Positions 1 to 12,700 of a stretch of 64,000 nt of DNA are shown in pieces (positions within the stretch are counted from its first letter, which is position 1; each line of letters opens with the position of its first letter). The translations under genes were made by a program, and so were the position numbers. The stretch is from the NCBI GenBank assembly GCA_030522415.1, contig CM060109.1:34168892-34232891 (forward strand), given 5' to 3'. Under the pieces are notes generated by a model that was not told where the DNA came from, ran no database searches, and was given only the letters and a program-made list of their open reading frames with translations. This stretch comes from Channallabes apus. Taxonomy: Eukaryota > Chordata > Actinopteri > Siluriformes > Clariidae.

Positions 1-842
1 GCCTGGGGTACATTAGTAACCATGACCTTTGGCCTGGTGGTTTGGGGCATAGAGGTGGAGTCCCCTGAGGTCATGGGTAATGCAAAGTTGGTGGGTTTGA
101 CGACAGGTGAGGTGTGAAAACGGCGGCTGGCCAAATCATCATGGAGCAAGTCAGGGTCTGGACGGTCTGCCTCTGAATCACTGCTCTCATACCCGAACAG
201 CCAGGAAGCTTGAGTAGACTTTTGAGTGCCTTGTTCACTGGTGGAGGACAAGCCTGTGCCTATCCTGTTACCATATTTTTATCATCCAGGAATTGGCACA
301 GACATGCACGCATGCAGGAAGAATCACACACATACGTACAACAGTGTGGCATGAAAAGGGAAAGGCATTCTGAAATTTTCCACTTGTCATCAAACAAAGT
401 CTCACCAATCATATAAGCTAATCATATAAGTAGCACCATTTAGTTATCTGTGTTCAAGCAGAAAGTGAAGCTTTACTCTTTCTTCAAACTGAAACACTGA
501 TGTACTAGAGCTCCCTGAAAGAATCATAGGAGACTCATCTACTGTAATGGATAATGCCTGCAAACTAGGTCACCTTGAAATAAATAATCACATAAATGTC
601 TGTTTGGGATGACTGACATTACCTAGAGAAAGATCCATCCTCCTCTGTGAACATGGGACTGGCCCAGCTGCGTCTGTTATCATCACTTTGACTGTCGGTG
701 CGCTTCTTGCGTAGTGGCACTGGAACATAGCCCGACTGCTTGTCTTTGCTTGGCAGAAACTGGTTGAACTGAGTGGTAGACTTTGGAGTCATAACCAGTG
801 AGCGGCGATAGTCCTTGTTTTCTGACATCGTGAATATCCGCT
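1..842 (-). CDS. lmo7: lmo7 (LIM domain only 7), two internal exons, partial at the left edge
   Basis: Two coding exons are visible: 842-623 and about 264-1 (continues outside the window). The first has a CAG acceptor and a GTAATG donor, and encodes the conserved LMO7/LIMCH1 linker block with FNQFLPSKDKQSGYVPVPLR and DNRRSWASP. The second, joined in phase, encodes WLFGYESSDSEADRPDPDLL, like the acidic LMO7 segment after that block. LMO7 is a cytoskeletal and junction-associated scaffold with CH, PDZ and LIM domains; none of those domains lies in these exons. LIMCH1 is the paralogue and is similar here, but LMO7 is preferred because the gene lies downstream of uchl3 on the same strand, as in human 13q22. 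An in-frame ATG at 828-826 could serve as a start, which matters because the upstream CH exons look broken. The acceptor at 264 has a poor pyrimidine tract, so that boundary is less certain. Confidence 0.82.
265..622 (-). other. lmo7 intron
   Basis: This is the spacer between the two lmo7 exons, bounded by the GTAATG donor at 622-617 and an AACAG acceptor at 269-265. No other feature was seen in it. Confidence 0.6.
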
Positions 843-1790
843 CTGTTTCGGTGTAGCTAGTAGAGAACAGTGAAACAGGGTAGTAAATGTCTCCCTTCAT
901 AACTATGAGCATACTGTACATAAAAGTGGCAATGGAGGGAATCTCATTTATAAGCCTGTGTGGAGTACAAGGGAATGTGTCACTGAGGTGAACATGGAGC
1001 AAGTCTAGAGAATGGCCAAAAAATGGCCAGAGGAAAAATTAAATTCGGATGGACAGTGTGTAACAGGAGGACATTTGAAATAAGTTCCAAAACCAGCAGG
1101 TGTCTGGTGAATGAATCTAGGGGGAAATCTATACAACTGGAGGACAGAGTTCTTGATTCATGTTTGTCTAAAAGACAAACAACAACTAAGTCGAACCAGC
1201 AGGGGGCACTATGTATTTGGTTTACAGCCAAATCGCATTTGTTTTAGTAATGAAACGTCTGAGACAACACTTTTGTTTTCAATCAAATGGACTCGGTTAT
1301 CTGGTGGCAAACAATAGAAAATGTACAGCACATTAATTATATACTGTATAAACAGTACACTTGTACTGACAGTATTTTATACATACACAAATCTTATTAA
1401 TGTATTTTCCATTTCACATCATTATAGTTTGGGAGCAAATAATAATAATAATTATAATAATAATAATAATTATAATTATTATAATAATTTCTAAATATCC
1501 ATTTGATTGAAAACAAATGTGGGGTCTCTGCACAGTATCATATAATGTTTGTTCACCTTTATACTGTAATACCAAAACACTACATAAGGGTGTAATTTCT
1601 TTAATTCATCATCATTTATTTGTGCACTGGTGTGTGCACTTCAAATATTATCAGTAAATATTAACAATGCAAACATGCAACGTGCATGCTCAGAATGCCT
1701 TGCATACTAAAATCAATAATTTAAAAAATCGACAAAGCAAAAACTAGGTGACCATTTTGATTCATACACATTCACATTCCATACAAACTT
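843..1790. other. lmo7 intron sequence with an AAT microsatellite
   Basis: AT-rich noncoding sequence. An imperfect AAT/ATT array lies at about 1438-1492. The short open frames on both strands have no recognisable similarity and no splice support. Confidence 0.5.
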
Positions 1791-1798
1791 AAATAATT

Positions 1799-1876
1799 CT
1801 TTTGATTGCTGTTTTGAGACAATGCCAATTGTTAAAAGCGCTATACAAATAAAATTGAATTGAACTGAATTGAAAA
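1799..1876 (+). mobile_element. LINE 3' end, short truncated copy
   Basis: The segment carries a 3' end common in fish LINEs: GAGACAATG, TTAAAAGCGCTATACAAATA, and then a tail of GAATT-type units. The same end, more diverged, closes the longer copy at 19690-20900. Only the last ~75 bases are kept, as expected for a 5'-truncated insertion. Confidence 0.6.
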
Positions 1877-1929
1877 AAGACACGGATGCCATAAATAATA
1901 AGTCAAAGAGTTGGGAGACTTGATTGCTC

Positions 1930-2117
1930 TTACCCTTAACCTGCAGTTTTTAAGTCTTGGGGTGTCTTTTTTGTGAATCCAGCAGTCAAATGATCTTAAG
2001 GACTCAAATAAGTTCTCTCTACTGTTTTCAGCCTGTAGTGGGAAGAGCTTCTGTCTCCTATACCAGTTGTCTCTAATTTCTCTCCCTCTAACACTGCCCT
2101 GTGCAATCTTCAAGTGC
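1930..2117 (-). pseudogene. Fossil lmo7 linker exon (between CH domain and FNQFLP block)
   Basis: A GACAG acceptor at 2120-2118 is followed by codons for ALED, as at the start of the LMO7 linker exon. That frame then meets TAG within ten codons. The next frame resumes similarity: RDNWYRRQKLF, a short gap, then RENLFESLRSF, which lines up with the LMO7 GRDSGYGDIW ... REDSFESLDSL region (about a third of positions identical by eye). A GTAAGA donor-like site follows near 1935. The order on the minus strand, between the CH-like exons and the intact exon at 842-623, is the expected order for lmo7. The broken frame points to decay rather than a used coding exon. It could still be transcribed as noncoding leader. 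Confidence 0.55.
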
Positions 2118-2816
2118 CTGTCAAGTACAAGAGGAGAAGAGTGTCAACCATGCACACACACACACACCAACTCACACCAACTTGACTCAGCTCTTCTGTA
2201 TTGCTCCAGTTATCAGCATAAAGACTTAGACAGACACTGACTGCTTTAAAAAAAAATGCTTGCCCTTTCTGTTCTTTTGGAGCAGGACCTGAATTAAAAG
2301 ACTATACTGGATTTACTGTGAAATATATTGTATAAACGACATTGCCATTGGCTTAAACAACCATAGCTGAGACATGCTTTGGCTGGTGGAAAGCATTCAT
2401 TGGCTGATGAATAAGCCATTTTGGAGCATGGTTATATATATATTTTTTTTTTCAAGATTAAATGTCTATATAACAGTACTATATGTAAAATCCTGAATAC
2501 AGAATATCAACCATGGTTGGGCATGTGCTTTATTCCTGTTTAACATGTCAAATGTCTTGTTAAACATCAAAGAATTTAGAGCAATATCAGCTTCCAGTTG
2601 GATGAATGTGCTAAACACATTAAATGTGTATTTTATATCTTACCTTAAAATGTGTTTTGATTTCTTATCCTTCAGAAGCCTTCAGATTTAGGTAAGACCC
2701 ATTATAACATGGATCAACTTGTGCCTTTATATGCAGAATATTATCAAAACCTGAAAAATGCAATTACAGTCAGAACTTAGTACTTAGAACCTACTTGTAA
2801 ACATTTTAGCCAGGAT

Positions 2817-2890
2817 TATATTATATTATATTATATTATATTATATTATATTATATTATATTATATTATATTATATTATATTATATTATT
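2817..2890. repeat. Perfect pentanucleotide array, unit TTATA
   Basis: About 14-15 consecutive copies of a five-base unit without interruption. Pure pentanucleotide arrays of this length are usually length-polymorphic. Confidence 0.95.
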
Positions 2891-5800
2891 TGTGTATCAT
2901 ATCTGCCATACAGAAAGGTGGATAAAATCAGAATCAGACACGTTAACTGTTTCCAAGTCAACCCTGAAACCAACACATGGCCATACATGGATATACAACT
3001 CTTTATTATATACAGTATTAATTATTAACCAGGAGCCCATAAACCACATACACTCAGAAAAAGTTGAGGTAAAAGTTTTATAAATCCACTATTACAAATA
3101 TATCTTATTATCATCAAAGAAATTATCTTCATCTGGCATTAACAGAAATGTGGCAGCACTTACATTTTTCAGCCTCTACCTAGTCTTCTGATGCCTGCAT
3201 GAGATAAGAGCTGTATGTTATTAACCGCTCACAGCGTGGGAAAAGGACAATAAAAGAATACAGTGATTCTCACTGAAAGAGCTGGAAAGTGAGTACACAA
3301 TTCAAATGGTGCCAGGCTCCCCTCACAACATTGCACAAAAGGATCCATGTCAGAGCAGAAGCGCAGAAAAAGCCAGTCATTCTTACCAGTTTGTATACAC
3401 AGGCCTTAAACAACTACAACTACAAAATGGTAACAACATTTACAGTACACATAGAATCTGAACATTCACAAGTGTGGCTAGTTAGGGCCACTCCTAAATA
3501 AAATCATCATAAAAATTCTAAGTTGCAGAAAGTACAAAGGGCAACCATAAACATAGCCAATATAGTATAATTAAATCAAGAAGCCTCCACTGAACTGCAA
3601 ATTATGCAAAGGTATTTGATGCATGCCCTTCCCTATTTGTGTCTCTCACTCACCTCAGTAAGACATACAGTATGAGAAAAACATTAATAAGAGCTTAAGA
3701 TTTTTATGTACAATACTCTTATGTACTTCCAGTCATCACACATAACAAATACTGACACTGGCCCTCATTTCCCACTGTGTTTCTTTGTGAGGTACAGGGG
3801 ACACAAGGACATGCCGGGGAACTTTTAAAATGATAACAGTGGCACAGCTGGATCAACCTGCTAAAAAAAGGTACAGTATGAACATAGTTACATACCGTAC
3901 AAATAGAAATTCAACTACTGAAGTGTCAGCGTTGTACACCCAATGACACAGAATTTCAAATGAAACAAATCTCATCAGTGTACTATAACAAAGATAATCT
4001 CTGGTGTGATATCAAAACTAGAAATCCAACCACTCAGATCTAAAGGAAAAAATAGTGCTCTGTGATCTGTGTTATTTTCAGCAACAAACCCAACACATCA
4101 GGTGCACTGAAGTGAATTAAACAAGGTGTTCAGTCAACCAGTTCATACAAATTTATTGCTCCAATAAAAGTGGTGAGAGGGCAACAAATTCCTCTCCCTT
4201 TCATAGGTTGTAACAAAGTCCACACTGGATGCTAGAATGGAAATTTCAGGAACAATTTTACACCATCATGGATTCTTAGTTTTAATTTAAGTGTTCTACA
4301 AAAGCTAAGAACATCCCTGGGGAATGAGCTCAGAATAAAGAAAAGCTTTCTGCTCAGAATCCCAGGGGCCTGACTGGGCATTCACATGATCAGCTCATGT
4401 GAAAGAAAGATGGATTTAAATGGACTGCTATACTGTTTCTTCCCCACATACACACTACTTCATTTTATGAAGACCCACAGAAAATATGTGAAAGAAGAAG
4501 AAAAAAATTGTTTCCCTTATAAATGAAAGCAAAAGGGAAAAATACTCCTAGAGGTAGCGTTTTCTTTTTTTTTTTTTTTAGATTTTACAAGTATATTAAA
4601 TTTGGAAAAACCACTAATTTCATTATTTTTTTTAACAGAACAGTGACATATTTTTATCCATAAATAGCATCTACGTTTGAAAAACAGGAACTAAAATGTT
4701 ATGTCTTCTCCAATGTCTACAGATGGGGTGAGAAAGGCAAATGGGAATGCAAATTAAATGTCTTCCTTAAACTCTTGTAAGAAACATTTTATTATATATT
4801 ACACAGCTTGCTACTTTTGCATTTCAGATAAAAACTTTCATTTGGCCAGTTCTTCTCAGCTGCATATGCGATCAAATCTATTCACAATAAGTAAGAACTT
4901 GTAAACTAAAGAAATGCAAGTGAAAGTTTTAATTAACAATAAAAAAAGTATAATGTAATTATAGGCGGCATTGTTTTATATCCATATGACCTGTGATGGG
5001 CCAAATGCAGCTTATGAGCTTACTCAAGCTGTCTACTGCTTTCATCGTTATACTGTAAGTGATCTACTGTACCTGGGTACTGTAAATAACCTGGGTCATC
5101 AGTACAGTGTCTAAAACACCCACACATCCCCAATTAGCTAATACTTGTAGAAGTCATACAGTTGAAAACAGTGGTAGAATCGTTCATCCAGATGCATAAA
5201 ATTGCAATTATTATAACATGACTATGATATCTAATTTATAACTCATTTGTTGACTACAGTATGCAATCATGGTATAGCAGGTGGATCTCCAGACCATAGA
5301 AGCCCATGCAAATTCTCTCTGACTGTAGCAACTATAATGGCAAGGGAAACCCTTCACTTATAAATGACTGAAATATCTGTTTATGAAGATTAGGTATGTC
5401 ATTACTTGTGTTCTTATGATGAGTGCATGTATAGCGTTTGTAAGGACTACGTAATATTGTTTCACATGCAAGTAAAACTTGCAATGCCATGTGAGAATAA
5501 GCAAGACAAAGCTTTAATAAAATGTATAACACCTCCACTCAGAAACATTCTTGATAATTTTGATTAGTAAAACATGTCTAATGTACACATAGACAATAGA
5601 CTGAACACTGAACAATTAAGACCACAAAGCATTGCTCCTTACCATGCAGCTGGTTAATGATCATCTCTAGTTGCTAAGAGAGCTCTCAATTTTCTCCACT
5701 TAACAACAATCCTTCTTCAAAAATGTCAAACATTTCTACCATACATACATGTATACCTTACATCCTGCCCATATATAAAAGACCTGAAGAATTGTTCATT

Positions 5801-7320
5801 CTAGACAGCTGTCAAAGACTCACAAAACCCACACGTAACCCAACCCCCTCCCTCCAGTGTGCCCATTTATGGCACAACCTATTCACCAAATTCCTGCCTT
5901 TCACAATTATGCAATGCATAACTTCATAGTTCTCTTGTGATAGTGACAACCATACAGAGCTACACACCCAAAGAGCAAACACTGTATTCATCAAGGCATC
6001 TGCCCTTCCTTTTGGCTCAAGTATCAAATTTCAATAGTTTGAATGCTTCTAAAGTGAGAGTGCAGACATAAAACGATTTGAAAATCAAATGAAGACAAAC
6101 CCAAGGCACAGACTTGGCATGAAAAACTGTGTACAAATACTACAGCATTGGTAAAATGTTTTAGGAAGTATGGATTAAAATGATGGATTAAAATGATCCT
6201 GCTGCAAAAAGATGTTGGGATGATGTAGTATTAAGAGACAATTGTAGGTGTGTAGTTACGAAATGCAATTGCATACAAGACTCTTTTCTTGTAAAATACC
6301 AATTTATATACCAGGGAGATACCAATTAATATTTGAGCAATTTCTAAGTATGACCTATAAAAGTATACTGTATAATAAGAATAGCTTAGTTTTTAGATAA
6401 AAATTGAGTTTATAATAATAACTTTATACTAATTACTCAATTTAAAATATAATAGAGTTAATTCCAATAATATCTGAAATTTGTTTATATAATATACATT
6501 ATAGGACAACATTTACAACAAGAAGACCTCTGAACTACGAGTCAGAATTAATAAGACCTGACGTTTTATGTGTTCAGGCCATAGTCCAGTAACTCCCATT
6601 AATTTTAAGTGTGATCATCAACTATTTCTTTTTGAAAACTTTTATAAAACACTGTAAGTAGAGGAGCTAAAAATGTGACAAAGAGATGTCTTAAAATGCT
6701 TACATTTTTATTATTATTGATCTATTTATCTTAAAGCATATTATTTGGTAACTACACTGAAAATCTAAAAGCTAAATCTGCACTCAAAAGCAAGTCTGAA
6801 ACTGATGATGGGTGTTACTAGGTGAAGAGGTTAAGTATTTCTTACAACTTAAGCATCAAATGAAGGCACATTTTTTTCTAATACACATACACAGACACTA
6901 TACAAAGGTGTGCTTTATGTTGACTTTCAAGTGACATAAAACAAAGGAGGAGCCCAAATTCTGATGACTTGAAGCTGACTGTCCTGCTGAGATACCTGCT
7001 TTTCATGGTCTTATGAGTAATGATGAAATAATGATTGCTTATCTGGACAGCTCCCCATACTGTATTTTCTTCTTTCCTTCTATTGCTATCTGGGTGCTAT
7101 GAAAAACCATTCGTTTCACTACCAAAGAACTAAAAGAAATTGGCATTTTATTATACATGTCATCATGGCCTTGGTTTTCAGTTCAGTGAGCAAGTTGTAT
7201 ATATGAATTCATCAAACACACTTAGTTTCAGACAGTATTGTCATGAAACAACATAAAAGACTGTCCTTTACTGTACAATGTGTGAGCAGTACCCTGAGCC
7301 TAAAGAACCACAAGAAGAAT

Positions 7321-7323
7321 GTA

Positions 7324-7381
<58 letters not shown>
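7321..7381. repeat. Compound AAAT then AAT microsatellite
   Basis: About eight AAAT units pass directly into about nine AAT units. It lies in intronic or intergenic DNA. Confidence 0.9.
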
Positions 7382-7382
<1 letters not shown>

Positions 7383-8439
7383 GAATAATCTAAAACAGAA
7401 GCCACTTATGCTACTAATCATGTGTCCCTTCCAATTTCAAAAATTACACATAGACAGAAACCACAGGGAGCAGATTAACCACAGCTGATGTGTGGTTGCT
7501 AAGGTTGGGAAGGTGTGGCATGGTAACACTGGTTAGCCAAGCTCACTTTGTTGTACCTTAGCTCACAGTTGTAAAACTGATTACGCTTTCACTTATGTGA
7601 TACAACCAAACAGAAATGCATAGCTTGTAATATTTAGATTATGATTAATCTAATGATTCTCTTTGTTAAGAACTATGTTTTTATGTATTTACATCGTTCC
7701 AAAGTCAAATTAATGAGCTTGTGTCATGCTTAGTTAATGCAAAGCAGTGGGCAAAAGGTCAGTCTTTTGCAATAATGATATACAGGAAGTACTTGTGTTG
7801 CTTATCATAAACAATACAGCATTACTGCCATGATGAACATGTTCGTGCGGGACCACCCAGAGACACACCTGTGAAAGAACCGAACAGGTTGTTCAACATG
7901 CCATGTTTGTTTCACCCTCCAAAAAACAAATCTCACTCTGAGCCTCGTAAAACACATACAAAAAACAACGTGACCTTTTGACAGAATCTCTAGCCTCCTT
8001 CAGTCTATAAATTACTGATAGGCCAAGTATAGAGTCTAATTTCATATCAGTGACAGTGATTTAGCACTCACTTCCTTTCTTATGCAATTAATGGTTTCGC
8101 CTTTTTTAACAATACGGGCTAATTATAAATTATTACATTAGAACCTATAAATGTCTAAGTGGAAAACACTGTAACATATCTACTGAAAGCCTGTATAACC
8201 ACACTCTAAGAGACTACAGGCTGTGTATGTGATTATTGACTCAGTTAAATTTAAACCAAAGGTCAGTAGCCCAAGATCATTTTACATGGACATTTGGGAG
8301 GCACCGGCTATCTGTCAGAGTCAACATGTTCTAAACATTAAACTATCCAAACATTATCACCAAAGTCACAGCAGTGTCCTCCCCAGCAGAGGGTAAGATT
8401 TAGTATAACATTTAAAAAACATATTCAAACAAAACTTAC

Positions 8440-8549
8440 CTGAACTTTTACACTTGTGTATATGTCCTGCAGATCCCTGGGATGAAAAAGCAGTTGTTGT
8501 TTTTTTTTAGTCCAGAGTCACACGCTTTAAGAAGGATGTTGACGTTGTC
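8440..8549 (-). pseudogene. Fossil lmo7 CH-domain exon with +2 frameshift
   Basis: This 110-nt block has good splice sites: a CGACAG acceptor (8552-8550) and a GTAAGT donor (8439-8434). It encodes, in two frames, the CH-domain segment of LMO7: DNVNILLKACDSGLK, then FHPRDLQD, matching DNINVFLKACEQIGLK and FHPGDLQD. The corresponding human segment is 36 residues (108 nt). Here the two halves are out of frame by two bases, and the break falls in a run of nine A; seven A would restore both the frame and the exact family length. I read this as a disabled CH exon. An assembly or sequencing error in the homopolymer is the main alternative, but the other CH exon is broken too. Confidence 0.7.
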
Positions 8550-9350
8550 CTGTCGAAAGTGAATATGTACCAAACTTCTCTGTCAGGCTGTAATCATGCA
8601 GGAATTCTGTGTGGACACAGTTCAGAAATCATTGCATCCAAAGTTCATAGATTCTGAGCTTAGCTGGGGGTGGAGAGGCAGACTTTTAGGTAGCAAATAA
8701 AATGACATTACAAAAAGAAGGCAGAGTTTGTTCAGTCTGTGACAGATGTTTGGAAGGAGGAGCTTGGCTTTGGGACAGAGCTGAGAGGTAGTCTAATAAG
8801 TCCTACAAAATCTCCTCCCACAGTCATGCAAGGCACTCAAACACATCATACTGCCTTACAGAAACACAGCACCTCAAACACCAGTGTATATTCTCTTTTC
8901 ACACCCAGAAACTGTCACGGCGCACTGCCATAACATACCTATGGTAGCAGCAGGGGGTGGATTATTTTGGAGACTTTAGTTGCTATGACACTGAACAGGT
9001 GACTGACATGCAAACTATTTTTCCCTCAGGCAATTGTTCCATTAGTGTGGGGGAGGGTTTGCATGCATTAGAAATCCTGTTTTCCGCTTGCTGGCTGTAT
9101 GTACATATTATGTGTATGCAATATAATGCATTGCACTTCCACATGCTTCACTTATCTTCACATCTGTCACGATACAGTAATTGTATTTTGATATTGTTTT
9201 ACAGGGTCTATTCAAATCTGTCTGTGTGGATAGTTTTTAAATGACCTGAAATAATCACAGGGTGCTTTGGGTACTTTAAGTCATAAGCATCAATTTAGTA
9301 ACATTGTCAGGAACGCATGATACTGAAAATATATCTATCAACATTTGGAC
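8550..9350. other. Intron/intergenic sequence, no gene seen
   Basis: Open frames at 8739-8933 and 8957-9244 have no recognisable similarity, no paired splice sites and biased composition. Nothing else was identified. Confidence 0.4.
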
Positions 9351-9351
9351 T

Positions 9352-9542
9352 TAGTGGTTAGCACTGTCGCCTTGCAGCTCCAGGGTCCGGGTTCGATTCC
9401 CGGCCAGGCTCGATTCCCATCTCTGTGTGCATGGAGTTTGCATGTTCTCCCCGTGCTTGGTGGGTTTCCTCCGGGTACTCCGGTTTCCTCCCACAGTCCA
9501 AAGACATGCAGATTAGGCTAATTGGCGTTCCCAAATTGACCA

Positions 9543-9611
<69 letters not shown>

Positions 9612-9752
9612 CTGCGATGGATTGGCACGCTGTCCAGGGTGTACCCTGCCTTGTGCCCGGAGTCTCCTGGGATAGGCTCCAGGTCCCCGCGACCCTAATA
9701 CAGGATAAGGCGGTATAGAAGATGAATGAATGAATGAATGAATGAATGAACA
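9352..9752 (+). mobile_element. tRNA-headed fish SINE with GAAT tail, expanded GT array inside
   Basis: The head has box-A-like GTGGTTAGCACTGTCGCC and box-B-like GGTTCGATTCC, followed by the body CCTCCCACAGTCCAAAGACA and the end GGATAAGGCGGTATAGAAGA, and a (GAAT)n tail. About 32 GT units (9546-9609) interrupt the body. Other copies of the same family lie at 14505-14800 (minus), 16375-16655 (plus), about 32348-32565 (plus, degraded) and about 54258-54450 (plus, head only). Confidence 0.8.
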
Positions 9753-12700
9753 TTTGGACTTTTAGTGAGTGGTAAAACGGTTTTGCGATAGACCCATCCA
9801 AACTTTTTGCCATCATACTCAGAGCTCAGACTCAGAGCAAGCCTCTCCCAAAAAGCTGTGTTGAACAAGAAATGTTTGTAGAATATTTTTTAGCCCACTC
9901 CTGCCCACTCCTGAAAGAATTCTGACCCATACCATCTGCTTCCACAGAAAATCTGAACAACCCTGTCTGTGACAGCAGTTATTGTTTTTGCTTGCACCTG
10001 TCCATAAGATTTTCTTACAAAAAAAAAGAATGGGTTCTCTTCCCCAAAATATAAACAGATTGTTAATTTAAACCACAGAAACCCTAAATATGTCATATGT
10101 AGCCCCACACAATTTACAAGGTCCAATAAGCTGCCATGTTAAATAATAGTGCCTGCATTAAAGTAAAAACTCCCACAGCATTTTTCCCAGTGTACCTAAT
10201 CAGTAATAGAAAACACTTGCTAATGAAGTGTAGTACCAAGGAGGCTATCTGGGTATTTTCTTATGTCTTTGAATTTGAAACTGTTTTTGTCATAAAAAAA
10301 AAACACTATTATATCTAGCTATTAACAAGAATAATATTTAGCAATAATGATTGTGTTTATGGTATTATTTTTATCTAGATAGCTATAATGTTAGTCTCCT
10401 AGACTATGATTTGTTGTCATAATGAGAATTTTGTGCAAAAGTTCATATAAAGAACCTGTGAAATTTGATGAATAATTAACAAACATACATACATTTCCAT
10501 TATTCTAAAATTAATATAATTTTTTTTTCTGTTGGATTTTTTTTCCTTTTACTATATATGTTTTTAAATACTCTTGAAATCATTATGGCTTATTTCACTG
10601 ATACTAATTTTGTATCAGTAAAATTTGTATAAAAAAAAAAAAAGGTGTGTAACAGATTAAGAGAGGTTAAATAAAAGCATATTGGGTGGACCTAAATAGC
10701 TAGACACTAAGTGTTTTGTGAATTTCTCATTCTGTAACTGTTATTTTGGTAATTGAACATAAAATATGGTGGTTAAAAATAACTGAACTATGAACTCCCA
10801 ATCACACCCATTTCATCCATGACATTACTCTAGTGGTCAAGTAGAGGTGGAAATAAGATTTAATTACTGGAATACTAACATCTTACAAATGTCTCTCAGA
10901 GTGGGCCTCATAAACTCCAGCAGGAATAGAATCTGAAACCAAGTTTTGCTATGAACAAAATAAAAACTGTAAAACATGTATAGATAATGCTGAATGTTAC
11001 ATGATGTTACATTATCCTATCTGTTGAGGAACAAAATCCAGCACAAGATCTACTGTAACAGTCTGATGATCGTATGTATTTACAAATGCAATGAAAGTCC
11101 ACTGTCAAATTATAACAAACATGTGCGATGTTAGTTCATGGATTAAGCACATCTGGTGGTCTGTGGGAAAAAAAATCTATTAAAATAATCCTTTTTGCTA
11201 GTGGTAAGGTTTGATTCCGATATATCCACCCAGCTCAATTATAGTCTGTTTACAGAGCTTGGAGCCATGTGCAATCATCTCTCTGCTTAACCTCAATGTA
11301 AAGACTATGCAGAATGAATTTTCTTATGTGGTCCAGAAGTACACCACATAAGTGCAGGTTTTCTCTCCAGGTTTTTAAAAGGGGGATCAGCTATGTGATG
11401 GGACTGAGAGGAAACCCACAGCTCTGGCATTTGCTGGAATACAGAACCTTCCACCATGGAAACCTGGCCCACAGACAAACCGAAACAAAGTCATGGTTAA
11501 CATGACAGCTCGCATCTCAAAGTCAGCAAATTAAAACTGTCATAAAATGCCATTTTTATAATAATAAGCCTTCATTTTTCAATGTTTATAATGAATGTGA
11601 ATGATACGACATTATTTCAGAGAAAATTTTATTTTAATCAGTCAAAACCACAGATAAATAGAGAGCTCTGTGTTCACTGCACATTTTTGTAAAAGTTCAG
11701 GATTTCAGGAAAAGTCATTCAAATAGAACAGTAAAGATATACAGTATTCTATATTGGGTAGTTTTAAAGTGTTTGCTTTAGAATGCCTGTGTGGGGATAT
11801 TTTAATTCCCAGTTGAAAGTTTATGCTCAGTAAATTTCAGGCTTGGAACTATCTCACGGAAATATCACTGTAATGCTTTCTGGGCATGGGGATGCTTATC
11901 CAGGTTGACTTTGGTAAATATCCTGTTTTAATGAGTAAAGGGCACCAAAATAGACTATATGTTATACCACATTTTAGACTTGAATCAGATCCTTGGTTCA
12001 CAATTATAGCCATTGGGTAATGTCAAACTTTTGAGTGTGATTTATGTATTTATATTTTACCCAATATGGCAATTAATGGCAGCATTAAAAAAAAAGAAAA
12101 AAAAACTATTCAAGCTTTTGGTATTTTTCTTAGCAGCATTTTTTCTACATTTCCGTAATAATTAAATTGATGTCATTGTAATAGTGATACATGTTATGTG
12201 ATATTTCATTTTTAATCTTACAGTAGTTGGTTCAGTTGCATTCTTTAGGTGCACCAGTGGATGAAACAGGGTGTGTTCAGTTATGTAATTATGCATGCAT
12301 GTAAAAAATGCAATAAAAAACAGAAACGCAAAAGGCCAGCAGTAGGTGTGGAAAGTCTGTTAATAATCTTGATTATGCCTTGCATGATACTGTTACCTAG
12401 AATGAGAGGAGGGAAAGAATGAACTATTTCCTAATAAACACACACACACACAAATGCCCGGTAATATGCATCTGAATATGTTCATGGCCTCTTTCATGTT
12501 TAACATGTGCCTTTGCTGTACAAAACCATCTGACCAAAACCAAATTGAGCTTCTGATGGAAAGCAATTTTTTTTTTTTTTGCTATTAAATGATCCAGTGA
12601 AAATAAATTGATTTTACTGTAAGAATCTGGACAAAAAATGTCAGCATACTGTGTAATGTTTATACAAATATCATTCTATTTCTACTGGTTATACTTAGGT

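Larger units (their letters stand above)
2118..8439. other. Long lmo7 intron/upstream sequence
   Basis: AT-rich noncoding DNA. It holds a perfect TTATA pentanucleotide array (about 2817-2890), an AAAT/AAT array (7321-7381) and poly-T runs. The LMO7 exon expected here (the end of the CH domain, with a TLYWLG-like motif) was looked for on the minus strand and not found. No other gene is visible. Confidence 0.5.

Noticed and set aside
9358..9816. Open frame of 152 codons
   Set aside because: It reads through a SINE and its GT array on the opposite strand; no independent coding evidence.
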